Source: Streptomyces sp. PT12
GTDB taxonomy: Bacteria; Actinomycetota; Actinomycetes; Streptomycetales; Streptomycetaceae
DNA length: 44,936 bases
Assembly (NCBI RefSeq): GCF_003311645.1
Contig: NZ_QEST01000010.1
Span: 1 to 44,936, forward strand
Direction: 5' to 3'
The position numbers and the translations under genes are program-made. Shown one piece after another: positions 15,616-23,716 of this stretch (its first letter is position 1; each line of letters begins with the position of its first letter). A model generated the notes under the pieces. The model was given only the letters and a program-made list of their open reading frames with translations, was not told where the DNA came from and ran no database searches.

Positions 15616-16251
15616 ATGCGGACCCATGTCGTCGACCACCCGTTGGTGGCGCACAAGCTGACCACGTTGCGCGACACGCGTACCGACTCCCCGACGTTCC
15701 GGCGGCTGGCCGACGAGCTGGTCACCTTGCTGGCTTACGAAGCGACCCGCGATGTCCGCACCGAGCTGGTCGACATCACGACGCCGGTGGCGGACACCAC
15801 GGGTGTCAGGCTGTCCCATCCCCGACCCCTGGTCGTGCCGATCATACGGGCCGGTCTCGGCATGCTCGACGGGATGGTCAGGCTGCTGCCGCCCGCCGAG
15901 GTGGGCTTCCTCGGGATGATCCGCGACGAGGAGACGTTGCAGGTCTCGACCTACGCGAACCGCATGCCCGAGGACCTCTCCGGGCGTCAGGTCTATGTCC
16001 TCGACCCCATGCTGGCGACGGGCGGGACGCTGGTCGCGGCGATCAGGGAGCTGATGGAGCGGGGCGCGGACGATGTGACGGTGATCTGCCTGCTCGCGGC
16101 GCCCGAGGGCGTTGAGCGCCTGGAGCGCGAGCTCACCGGCGCGCCGGTGACGGTGGTCACCGGCGCGCTCGACGAGCGGCTGAATGAGCAGGGGTTCATC
16201 GTGCCTGGCCTCGGGGACGCGGGCGACCGCATGTACGGCACGGTGGGCTGA
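15616..16251 (+). CDS. upp: Uracil phosphoribosyltransferase
   Basis: A 211-residue enzyme that makes UMP from uracil and PRPP in pyrimidine salvage. It starts [32 protein letters not shown], the PRPP loop [11 protein letters not shown] and the uracil-binding [16 protein letters not shown] are all present. Length is normal. It is divergent from the tadA-associated gene with a 230-base gap that should hold both promoters. A possible -10 GATACT lies at about 15600-15605. Confidence 0.97.
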   Translation: MRTHVVDHPLVAHKLTTLRDTRTDSPTFRRLADELVTLLAYEATRDVRTELVDITTPVADTTGVRLSHPRPLVVPIIRAGLGMLDGMVRLLPPAEVGFLGMIRDEETLQVSTYANRMPEDLSGRQVYVLDPMLATGGTLVAAIRELMERGADDVTVICLLAAPEGVERLERELTGAPVTVVTGALDERLNEQGFIVPGLGDAGDRMYGTVG

Positions 16252-16270
16252 CGTCCCCCTGGCCGGGATC

Positions 16271-16930
16271 TCAGCAGGCGGGGGAGGCGTCCTGCGCGGG
16301 AGGCGCGGCGAGTTCGGCGAGGCGGCGCTCGGCCTCGTCCGCGGCGGTCAGCTCGGTGAAGCCCTCCCCGATCATCAGGTCCACGACCCGCGGGGGCTCC
16401 TCCTCCCCCGCGGGCCGCCTGGGCTCGGCGGTCTCCACGCCGTCCAGCTGGGTGGCGAGCACGGTCAGCGCGCCCGACTCCTCGGTCTGTGCCGTGCCGA
16501 CCAGTAGGCCAGGGGCGTTCACCTGGCCGTCGTACTCCTCAGGGGCGTTGGCGATCTCGCCGATGGTGAAGCCGCGTTCGGCCAGGGCGTCCGCGGTCTC
16601 CTGGGCCAGCCCTGTGCGTGCTGTCGCGTTGAACACATTGACGGTGATGGCGGCGGGCTCGGGCACCCGCTCCGCGGTGCTCGCGGGGGTGCAGTCCTCA
16701 CCGGCCTGCGCGCCAGCCTGTGCGCGGGGCGCGCGGCCACCGTCGTCGCCACCGGAGAAGACGTCGATGAGCTGGAGCGTGCCGTAGCCGAGCATGCCGA
16801 GCACGGTGACGCCGGTGAAGAGCAGGAAGACCGTGCGGCCGCGGCGCCGACGGGGGCGCATCCTGGGGTATCGATCGCCCGTGACGCGGAACTTCTTGCC
16901 GCCCATGCCCGGGGGCGTCAGCATGCTCAT
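16271..16930 (-). CDS. LytR_C domain membrane protein
   Basis: A 219-residue protein with a basic cytoplasmic N-terminus (RMRPRRRRGRTV), one TM helix at about 34-54 and an external domain. That domain carries TVNVFNATARTGLAQETADA and NAPEEYDGQ, the LytR C-terminal domain pattern. Such proteins are linked to cell-wall polymer attachment in actinobacteria, though this one lacks the catalytic LCP domain. It converges with upp. Confidence 0.8.
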   Translation of the reverse strand: MSMLTPPGMGGKKFRVTGDRYPRMRPRRRRGRTVFLLFTGVTVLGMLGYGTLQLIDVFSGGDDGGRAPRAQAGAQAGEDCTPASTAERVPEPAAITVNVFNATARTGLAQETADALAERGFTIGEIANAPEEYDGQVNAPGLLVGTAQTEESGALTVLATQLDGVETAEPRRPAGEEEPPRVVDLMIGEGFTELTAADEAERRLAELAAPPAQDASPAC

Positions 16931-17019
16931 GGCCGCAGCGTAGTCAGATGAGACGCGCCCGCCTACTAAATGATCAGCTCACATGCCCGGGGAACCCGAA
17001 CGCAGCAACGCCGCGCCCC

Positions 17020-17316
17020 TCACTCGAGCTCGAGCACGCGTGCGTGCAGCACCTGGCGCTGCTGGAGCGCGGCCCGCACGGCGCGGTGGAGGCCGTCCTC
17101 CAGGTAGAGATCGCCCTGCCACTTGACGACATGGGCGAACAAGTCCCCGTAGAACGTGGAGTCTTCGGCCAGCAGCGTCTCCAGGTCGAGCTGCTGCTTG
17201 GTGGTGATCAGCTGGTCGAGGCGGACCGGGCGCGGGGCGACGTCCGCCCACTGCCGGGTGTGGTCCCGGCCGTGTTCGGGATACGGTCGTCCGTTGCCGA
17301 TGCGCTTGAAGATCAC
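17020..17316 (-). CDS. Conserved actinobacterial protein annotated as VapB-like antitoxin
   Basis: A 98-residue protein beginning VIFKRIGNGRPYPEHGRDHT and containing TKQQLDLETLLAEDSTFYGD and QGDLYLEDGLHRAVRAALQQ. The sequence is very conserved in Streptomyces, where it is often labelled a VapB-family antitoxin. I see no VapC partner nearby and no clear AbrB-type DNA-binding segment, so the antitoxin label is doubtful. GTG 17316 has no strong ribosome site. Confidence 0.7.
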   Translation of the reverse strand: MIFKRIGNGRPYPEHGRDHTRQWADVAPRPVRLDQLITTKQQLDLETLLAEDSTFYGDLFAHVVKWQGDLYLEDGLHRAVRAALQQRQVLHARVLELE

Positions 17317-17357
17317 ACGGAGAGCCTACCGGGAGGGACGCTTCCGTCGCAGCCTCA

Positions 17358-17395
17358 CGCCATGGGCGGGAGTCGGGCGAATCCCGCCCATGGCG
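17358..17395 (-). terminator. Strong terminator-like hairpin after M28 peptidase gene
   Basis: CGCCATGGGCGGGA (17358-17371) and TCCCGCCCATGGCG (17382-17395) are perfect 14-base inverted copies with a 10-base loop, starting 17 bases after the stop at 17412. There is no U-tract, as is common in this phylum. Confidence 0.85.
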
Positions 17396-17411
17396 CGCTC
17401 CGTCCCGCCCG

Positions 17412-18845
17412 TCACTCGGGGAGCCGCCAGGCGTAGCCGCCGACCAGGTGCGCGATCACCTGCGCATGGGTGGCGAGCGCCGCGCGGCTGACGTTCTCGA
17501 GGGTGTCGCACGCCGCGTGGTAGCAGGGGTCGTGGGGCTCGCCCGCCTCGCCGCCCCAAACCTCCGCGTCCTCGTCGGACTTGATGCCCTCGGCGCCGGT
17601 GAACGTGCCGCCCACGGGGATGCCAGCGGCCACGAAGGGGGCGTAGTCGCTGCGCCCGTCGAGCGCCGCGGGGCGGGCCGTCTCGCCGCGGTCGCCGAGG
17701 AAGGCGGTGATGTCGGCGGCGACGCCTGGCGTGCCCTCGTGGACGAAGTTGCCGTGGTTGGGCGAGCCGATCATGTCGAAGTTGAGGTAGACGGCGATGG
17801 CGTCGCGCTCCTCCTTCGAGAGCCCGTCGACATAGTGCTCGGAGCCGAGCAGCCCGAACTCCTCGGCGGACCACAGCGCGAACCGCACGCGGTGCGGGTG
17901 GCGGCCGCGCGGGTCCGCCTCGGCGAGGCGCAGCGCGGTCTCGATGACGCCCGCCGAACCCGAGCCGTTGTCGTTGATGCCGGGGCCCGCGGGGACGGAG
18001 TCGAGGTGCGCGCCGGCCATCACCGTGTGGTCGGGGTCGCCGCCGGGGCTCTCGGCCAGGACGTTGAACGTCTCGCGCCGCTCGGAGAGCTCCTCGAGCT
18101 CGAGCCTGACCTCCACCGTCTCGCCGCGTTCGACGGCGTCGGCCAGGGTTGCGCCGTCCTCGCGGCTGAGGCCGCCGACCGGGATCGCGGAGTCGTCGGG
18201 GCCGCCGAGGCTGCCGGAGAGCACGCCGGGCGTGTTGTTGACGACGAGCGCCCCGCGTGCGCCCGCGTGCGCCGCGTTGGCCTCCTTCTGGGCGAACGTG
18301 CAGGTGCCGCGTTCGATCAGGGCGATGCGGCCGCGGTGGTCCGCGGGGTCGAAGTCCTCGGCGGCGCAGCCGGTTCCCGCGGGGGCGAGCTCGGCCTCGA
18401 CGCCGCCCGGCGGGGTGCTCGCCGTGTAGGTCAGGGCGCGCACGGGGATGTCGCGCGGCTCGGGGCCGAGCGCGGTCAGCCGCTGGGTGACCGCCTCGCG
18501 GTAGGGGAAGTCGAAGCGCTGGTAGGTGACGTCGTACCCGGCCTCTTCGAGCAGGTCGCCCGCGTAGCGCGCCGAGCGCTCGTGGCCTGGGGTGCCAGCG
18601 GCGCGGGTGCCGTCGGCGCCGTCGGCGATCCGCTGGAAGGCGGCCAGGTGGCGCATCGCGCCCTCGGCCGAGACCGCGTCGACCAGCGCGTGCGCCAGCG
18701 CGTCGCCGTCGCGCGCGCCGTTCGCGCCCTCGTTCACCGCCCCTTCGTTCACCGCCCCCCGTCCCTCGGCCGGGGCCGCGAACAGCAGCGCGGGCGCGGC
18801 GGCGGCCAGGACCACGGGCACGATCAGCCGGGAGAAGAAAGTCAT
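17412..18845 (-). CDS. Secreted M28 zinc aminopeptidase with PA domain
   Basis: A 477-residue exported peptidase. A signal peptide (MTFFSRLIVPVVLAAAAPAL) leads to an M28 fold with a protease-associated insert (RIALIERGTCTFAQKEA). Metal ligands are visible in MAGAHLDSV, GINDNGSGS, WSAEEFGLLG, LNFDMIGS and CYHAACDT. It likely removes N-terminal residues from extracellular peptides. ATG 18845 has no close ribosome site, but GATACAGT lies 13 bases upstream and could be a -10 element of a leaderless or nearly leaderless transcript. It is divergent from the AEC transporter gene. Confidence 0.9.
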   Translation of the reverse strand: MTFFSRLIVPVVLAAAAPALLFAAPAEGRGAVNEGAVNEGANGARDGDALAHALVDAVSAEGAMRHLAAFQRIADGADGTRAAGTPGHERSARYAGDLLEEAGYDVTYQRFDFPYREAVTQRLTALGPEPRDIPVRALTYTASTPPGGVEAELAPAGTGCAAEDFDPADHRGRIALIERGTCTFAQKEANAAHAGARGALVVNNTPGVLSGSLGGPDDSAIPVGGLSREDGATLADAVERGETVEVRLELEELSERRETFNVLAESPGGDPDHTVMAGAHLDSVPAGPGINDNGSGSAGVIETALRLAEADPRGRHPHRVRFALWSAEEFGLLGSEHYVDGLSKEERDAIAVYLNFDMIGSPNHGNFVHEGTPGVAADITAFLGDRGETARPAALDGRSDYAPFVAAGIPVGGTFTGAEGIKSDEDAEVWGGEAGEPHDPCYHAACDTLENVSRAALATHAQVIAHLVGGYAWRLPE

Positions 18846-18942
18846 GAAATGGGACTGTATCCCCCGATCTCGCCATCCGAGCGCCCATTGACCTCGGGGA
18901 GAATACGTCCGATCGTTCGAATGTGAGCGAAAGGGTGGCGAC

Positions 18943-19866
18943 GTGGGTGGGGTGATCACCGGCTTCGCCATCATCGCCACCGTCATCGCCACCGGGTACC
19001 TCATCGGCCGCCGCGGCTCCCTCGGCGAGAACGGCCGCGAGGTGCTGACCAGGCTCGGCTTCCATGTGGCCACGCCCGCGCTGCTCTTCGTGACCCTGGC
19101 CCACTCCGACCCGGCGCAGCTGTTCTCGCCGCCCCTCCTGCTCAGCGCGATCGCGACCCTCGCCACGGCGGGCGCCTTCGTCGCCGTCGGGGCGGCGCGC
19201 CGCTGGGGCGCGGGCCGGATCACCATCGGCGCGCTGTGCTCGTCCTATGTCAACGCGGGCAACCTCGGCATCCCCATCGCCGTCTATGTCCTCGGCGACG
19301 CCTCGCTTGTCGCCCCGATCCTGCTCTTCCAGCAACTGCTGCTGTCCCCCGTCGCGTTGACGGTCCTCGACCTCACGAGCGCGTCGGCGCGCCGCCGCAC
19401 GGCCTGGCAGCGGATCACCACGCCGTTCCGCAACCCCGTCGTCCTCGGCTCGCTCGCCGGGGTCTCGGTCGCCCTCTCCGGCTGGACCCCGCCTGGCGTC
19501 CTGCTCGAACCCGCCACGCTGCTCGGCAACATGGCGGTCCCGGCCGTCCTGCTGGCGTTCGGCATCTCGCTGCCCGGCAGCCCCGTGCCGGGCCGCGGGC
19601 CCGAGCGCGGGCCCGTGCTGCTCTCCGTGGTCCTCAAGGCGTGGGCGCAGCCGCTGATCGCGTGGGCGCTGGCCACCTGGGTGTTCCATCTGTCGCCCGA
19701 CGACCGGCTCAATGTCGTGGTGACCGCCGCCCTGCCCGCCGCACAGAACCTCTTCACCTACGCGTCGCACTACGACACGGCCCCCCAACTGGCCCGCGAG
19801 TCCATCCTTCTGTCCACGGCCCTCTCCGTCCCGACCCTGACGGTGACGGCCGCGCTGCTCGGCTGA
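18943..19866 (+). CDS. AEC-family transporter
   Basis: A 307-residue membrane protein with about ten hydrophobic segments. SSYVNAGNLGIPIAVYVLGD in the middle and PAAQNLFTYASHYDT near the end are hallmark motifs of the auxin efflux carrier (AEC/PIN-like) family, which exports or exchanges organic acids. GTG 18943 follows AAGGGTGGCGAC. The substrate is unknown. Its 3' end converges with the UbiA gene 22 bases away. Whether it exports the product of that operon is speculation. Confidence 0.88.
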   Translation: MGGVITGFAIIATVIATGYLIGRRGSLGENGREVLTRLGFHVATPALLFVTLAHSDPAQLFSPPLLLSAIATLATAGAFVAVGAARRWGAGRITIGALCSSYVNAGNLGIPIAVYVLGDASLVAPILLFQQLLLSPVALTVLDLTSASARRRTAWQRITTPFRNPVVLGSLAGVSVALSGWTPPGVLLEPATLLGNMAVPAVLLAFGISLPGSPVPGRGPERGPVLLSVVLKAWAQPLIAWALATWVFHLSPDDRLNVVVTAALPAAQNLFTYASHYDTAPQLARESILLSTALSVPTLTVTAALLG

Positions 19867-19888
19867 GCGGAACGCCCGCGCGGCGGGG

Positions 19889-20827
19889 TCACACCTCGAG
19901 CAGGCGGTGCGTCAGCAGGCCCGAGGCGATGACGGCCAGGGTGACCGCGGGGTAGAGGCTCGCGCGGTTGAACAGCGCCATCGCCAGGGCGGGCGCCGGG
20001 TCGCGCAACAGGCGCACGCCCGGCGCGAGCAGCGCGTAGGCGCCCAGCGCGAGCACCACCGCGACGCCGGGCGCGCCCGCCGAGGGGAACGCCGTCCACA
20101 CCATCCCCGCGCCCGCCACCGCCGCGAGCAGCAGCGCGCCGACCGTGAGCAGGCCGCTCACCCGGTACCCGTAGACCACGGGCACGGTGCGCACGCCCAG
20201 GTGCACGTCCTCCTCGACGTCGGCCCAGTCGTTGACGATGTTCCGGCCGCCGATCTCCCACGCCGCCAGCCACACGCAGAACAGCCACAGCTGCGGCCTG
20301 TCCACGTGCGGCGTCATCGCGAACCAGCCAAGGCACCCGCCGAGCGCCACCATCACGCCCGTCAGCAGGAACTTGAACGGCGTTACCCGCGCCAGCGCGC
20401 AGTAGATCGCCTCAAGCAGCGCCGCCACCGCGAGCAGCACCGCGCACACCCAGCTCAGCATCGCCGCGAGCACCAGCGCGATCGTGCCGAGCCCTAGCAC
20501 CCAGGTCGTCGCCACGGCCGGGCTCAACCGCCCCTGCGCCAACGGGTGCCGACCCCCCGCGCCGTCGATGTCGAAGCCCGAGTACGCCCGCAGATACCGG
20601 AATCGCTGCCGGTCGAGGCGCGCGTCGATCAGGTCGTTCGACGCGAACACCGCGACATAGCCCGCCAGCGCCGCCCCCAGGCACAGCAGCAGCCGCTCGG
20701 GCGGCGGCGTGCTGTCCGCGAGCAGCGCGCCCATGAGCGGCTGCGCCACGCTGAGCGTCGCCTGCGTCCCGCGCGAGAAGCCGTACAGCGCGCGGACCTG
20801 CCCCGGCAGGTCAGTCAGGGCGGCCAT
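19889..20827 (-). CDS. UbiA-family aromatic prenyltransferase
   Basis: A 312-residue polytopic membrane protein with both metal-binding motifs of the family: NDLIDARLD (64-72) and NDWADVEED (199-207). ATG 20827 is chosen because GGAGGGG lies just upstream; it overlaps the end of the monooxygenase gene by 17 bases. UbiA proteins attach a polyprenyl chain to an aromatic ring. With chorismate lyase and p-hydroxybenzoate hydroxylase in the same operon, the acceptor is probably 4-hydroxybenzoate or protocatechuate. No prenyl diphosphate synthase gene is nearby. Confidence 0.85.
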   Translation of the reverse strand: MAALTDLPGQVRALYGFSRGTQATLSVAQPLMGALLADSTPPPERLLLCLGAALAGYVAVFASNDLIDARLDRQRFRYLRAYSGFDIDGAGGRHPLAQGRLSPAVATTWVLGLGTIALVLAAMLSWVCAVLLAVAALLEAIYCALARVTPFKFLLTGVMVALGGCLGWFAMTPHVDRPQLWLFCVWLAAWEIGGRNIVNDWADVEEDVHLGVRTVPVVYGYRVSGLLTVGALLLAAVAGAGMVWTAFPSAGAPGVAVVLALGAYALLAPGVRLLRDPAPALAMALFNRASLYPAVTLAVIASGLLTHRLLEV

Positions 20828-21995
20828 GGCCACTCCCCTCCGCGCCCGAGCCGACGTACTGGTGGGCGAACGCCGCGGCGTGCGGGCCCGGCTCGGCCAG
20901 CCGCTCGATCGCGGCCAGCCGCATCCGCAGCGCGAACCGCGGGTCCTCGCCAGGCGGCAGGTGCAGCAGCCGCAACAGCCGGTCGGAGAACTCCTGCGCG
21001 CGCCAGATCTCGGGCAGCCGCCGCCCGGAATACGCCTCGAGCGCCCGGGCGTCGCCCGCCCCGAGGCGGCGCACCAGCGCCTCGGCCGCGCCCGCCGCGT
21101 CGGCGATCGCCAGGTTCATGCCCTTGGCGCCCGAGGGCGTCAGCACGTGCGCCGCGTCCCCGGCCAGCAGCAGCCGTCCATGGCGCAGGGGCTCGGTGAC
21201 GCTGCTGCGCATCCGCAGCACGCGCACCTCGGGGAGGCTTTCGATGCGCGGCAACGGCGCGAGGCGCGCGTGCAGTTGCTCGCGGATCCTGCGCGCCGGC
21301 CAGTGCGCCTCCGTGTCGCCCGCGGCGCACTGGAGGTAGAAGCGGGTCAGGCGCCTGGTGCGCGGCATCATCCCCGCGAAGCCGTCGGGGCCCACCGCGT
21401 AGACCACGCCTGCGGCCGCCTCGTCCACCTCGGCGAGCACCGTCAGCCAGTCGTACGGGTAGCGGTGCGGGACGACGCGGTGCGCGCGCGGCAGCGCGGC
21501 GCGCGAGACGCCGCGGAAGCCGTCGCAGCCGACGACGTAGTCGCAGGCGATCTCCAGGGTGTCGCACTGGACCCGCGGCCTGGTGGTGTCGATGTCCGCG
21601 ACGGCGCGCACGGTCTGCGAGAACAACGGCCGCACGCCCCCGCGCCCCAGCGCCTCGATCAGGTCGCGGACGAGGAACTGCTGCGGATAGACCCAGTGCG
21701 CATGGCCGCCCGAGAGCGTTCCATAGTCCACCCTGACCGACCGGTTCAGGCACAGGAAGTCGCACCAGCCGTGCCGCACGCCCTCGGAGAGCAGCCGCCC
21801 CGCCAGGCCGTGGCGCCGCAGCGTGGCGACCGTGCGGTGCTCCAGGAGCCCGGCGCGCGCCCGCCCCTCGACATGCGCCCGCGAACGCCGTTCCACCACA
21901 CGGCAGTCCACCCCCGCGCGCATGAGCAGGTTCGCCAGCACAAGACCCGCGGGTCCCGCGCCGACGATGGCCACCTGGGTACGCAGCCGCCGCAT
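20811..21995 (-). CDS. 4-hydroxybenzoate 3-monooxygenase-like FAD enzyme
   Basis: A 394-residue class A flavoprotein. The FAD-binding VAIVGAGPAGLVLANLL, CDYVVGCDGFRGVSR and LLLAGDAAHVLTPSGAKGMN align well by eye with p-hydroxybenzoate hydroxylase, including YPYDWL at the substrate tyrosine region. It would hydroxylate 4-hydroxybenzoate to protocatechuate using NAD(P)H and oxygen. The start ATG lies 12 bases after the chorismate lyase stop, and the 3' end overlaps the UbiA gene. No ring-cleavage genes are present, so a biosynthetic rather than catabolic role is inferred. Confidence 0.85.
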   Translation of the reverse strand: MRRLRTQVAIVGAGPAGLVLANLLMRAGVDCRVVERRSRAHVEGRARAGLLEHRTVATLRRHGLAGRLLSEGVRHGWCDFLCLNRSVRVDYGTLSGGHAHWVYPQQFLVRDLIEALGRGGVRPLFSQTVRAVADIDTTRPRVQCDTLEIACDYVVGCDGFRGVSRAALPRAHRVVPHRYPYDWLTVLAEVDEAAAGVVYAVGPDGFAGMMPRTRRLTRFYLQCAAGDTEAHWPARRIREQLHARLAPLPRIESLPEVRVLRMRSSVTEPLRHGRLLLAGDAAHVLTPSGAKGMNLAIADAAGAAEALVRRLGAGDARALEAYSGRRLPEIWRAQEFSDRLLRLLHLPPGEDPRFALRMRLAAIERLAEPGPHAAAFAHQYVGSGAEGSGHGRPD

Positions 21996-22007
21996 GAATC
22001 TTCCACC

Positions 22008-22676
22008 TCACCCGGCGGGGACGGTGCCGGGGTTGAACAACTCGTCGATCAGGGCCAGCGGTTCGTCGCCGTGCCAGACCAGATACGTCTTGTAGCAGGC
22101 GGGTCTTGTCACGCCCCCCTCGCCGCGCCACATGCGCCGGCCCGCGTCGAGCAGCGTGCGCCGGTGGCCCGTGCCCGCCGCGTGCAGCGCGGGGCCCAGC
22201 GGGATCGAAGTGCTGGTCAGACACGCCTCGATGCCGGGGGCGAGGCCGAGGCGCGCCACGACATGGTTCACCGAGAGCGCAGGCCCCGCGCGGCGCGTCG
22301 CGGCGGAGTACCGCACCAGGACGTCCCCGCCCGCGTCGATCCGGAGCAGCGGAGGAACGCCGTCGCCGGTCGCGTGGGCGGGGGCCCGTAATTGCGCGAG
22401 ACAGTGGAGATGCAACGATTCACCAGCCATGGCCTCGAGCAACGTCGTGGTCAGGCCGTCGCTCGTGAGCAGCATGCGGGTCATGGGGGAGGAGAAGCGG
22501 CGGATCTTGCTGCGCGGGTCGGCCGAGCCGCCGAGTGCGGCGCCGAAGATGGCGTCGAGCGGGACGTCGAGGGGGACATCCAGCGGGAACGCCAGGGGGA
22601 AGCCACGGGGCGGGGCCGAGGGGCCGCCCGCGGGATGGGCGGGTTGGGAGACGCCACACGGCGTCGGAACCGACAT
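22008..22676 (-). CDS. Chorismate pyruvate-lyase family protein
   Basis: A 222-residue protein. ATG 22676 is supported by GAGGAG 8 bases upstream. The N-terminal about 45 residues are proline-rich with repeated FPLxVPLD units. The core has MTRMLLTSDGLTTTLLEAMA, PLLRIDAGGDVLVRYSAATR and YKTYLVWHGDEPLALIDELF, matching the chorismate lyase (DUF98/UbiC-like) fold. It should release pyruvate from chorismate to give 4-hydroxybenzoate, the first step of the operon. A clear active-site Arg/Glu assignment needs an alignment. Confidence 0.72.
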   Translation of the reverse strand: MSVPTPCGVSQPAHPAGGPSAPPRGFPLAFPLDVPLDVPLDAIFGAALGGSADPRSKIRRFSSPMTRMLLTSDGLTTTLLEAMAGESLHLHCLAQLRAPAHATGDGVPPLLRIDAGGDVLVRYSAATRRAGPALSVNHVVARLGLAPGIEACLTSTSIPLGPALHAAGTGHRRTLLDAGRRMWRGEGGVTRPACYKTYLVWHGDEPLALIDELFNPGTVPAG

Positions 22677-22783
22677 CTTGATCACTCCTCAGCGGCATGC
22701 ATCCTCAAGGGCCAACGCGCGTCGGCCCCTCAGGTCACGGCCCAGCCCCGCCCGCACGGGGGCGCGGGTGGAGAATCCATGGC

Positions 22784-23716
22784 ATGGCTCCCGCTGACTC
22801 CTCCCGCGCGCCGTCGCCCGCGCCGCGCACCTACGACGAGTTGCTCGCCGCCCTCCAGGAGCGGCGCGACGCGCTGACCAGGTCCCAGCGGCTCCTCGCG
22901 GACCGGGTGATGGCGGACCCCGAGGGCGTGGCGTTCATGACCGTCTCCGATCTGGCCTCGGCCGTCGGCGTCAACGAGGCGACGGTCGTGCGCTTCGCCA
23001 CGGGACTCGGGCTCGAGGGCTACCCGGGCCTGACGCGGCTGTGCCGGGAGCGGCTACGCGAACAGGCGCAGCTGCTGCGCCGTTACCGCACGCTCGAACA
23101 GCTCGACACGGAGGGTGGCGAGGGCGGGGGCGACCTGCTCGACCGCGTGGTGGCGCTGGACAGCGCGAACATCGCGCGGACGTTCGCGCGGATCGAGCGC
23201 GAGACGTTCTCGGCGGCGGTGCGGGCGCTCGCCGAGGCGCCGCGGGTGCACGTGATGGGGCTGCGCAAGTGCCATGCCCCGGCCTATCTGCTGGGCTATC
23301 TGCTGCGGATGGTGCGCGACGAGGTGGCGACGCTGACGACCGGGGCGGGAACGCTCACCGACGATCTGGGGCGAGTGCGCGAGGGCGACTGCTTCGTGGC
23401 GCTCTCGATCTACCGCTACACCGCGCAGACCGTGCGGGCCCTGGAGTTCGCGAAGGAACGCGGCGCGCGCTGCGTGGTGTTGACGGACAACCCCGCCTCG
23501 CCGCTCGTGGCCCCGGCCGACCACGTCTTCTACGTCGAGGCGTCGGGCCCTTCCGTGCTGCGCTCGCTGACGGCGTTTACGGCGCTCGTGCAGGCGCTCG
23601 CTGCCGATGTCGCGCGGGCGCGCGGGCAGGACGTGCGCTCCTCGCTGCTGCGCGAGGAGGAGCTGCTGGAACGGTTCAGCGTGTACGAGGCGCGCTTTCC
23701 CCCGTCGGCGCGCTGA
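22784..23716 (+). CDS. MurR/RpiR-family transcriptional regulator
   Basis: A 310-residue protein with an N-terminal HTH_6 domain (MTVSDLASAVGVNEATVVRF) and a C-terminal SIS sugar-phosphate-type domain (VHVMGLRKCHAPAYLLGYLL; EGDCFVALSIYRYTAQTVRA; CVVLTDNPASPLV). It is divergent from the chorismate lyase operon with a gap of about 107 bases, so it may control that operon. Its 3' end overlaps the convergent aminotransferase gene by 41 bases. RpiR proteins usually sense phosphorylated sugars; the ligand here is unknown. Confidence 0.88.
   Translation: MAPADSSRAPSPAPRTYDELLAALQERRDALTRSQRLLADRVMADPEGVAFMTVSDLASAVGVNEATVVRFATGLGLEGYPGLTRLCRERLREQAQLLRRYRTLEQLDTEGGEGGGDLLDRVVALDSANIARTFARIERETFSAAVRALAEAPRVHVMGLRKCHAPAYLLGYLLRMVRDEVATLTTGAGTLTDDLGRVREGDCFVALSIYRYTAQTVRALEFAKERGARCVVLTDNPASPLVAPADHVFYVEASGPSVLRSLTAFTALVQALAADVARARGQDVRSSLLREEELLERFSVYEARFPPSAR

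Noticed and set aside
17020-17316. VapBC toxin-antitoxin system
   Set aside because: No PIN-domain toxin gene is adjacent, and the protein lacks an obvious antitoxin DNA-binding motif.
20811-21995. Protocatechuate catabolic gene (pobA in a degradation operon)
   Set aside because: No ring-cleavage or beta-ketoadipate genes and no pobR-type regulator are nearby. The gene overlaps a prenyltransferase gene, which points to biosynthesis.
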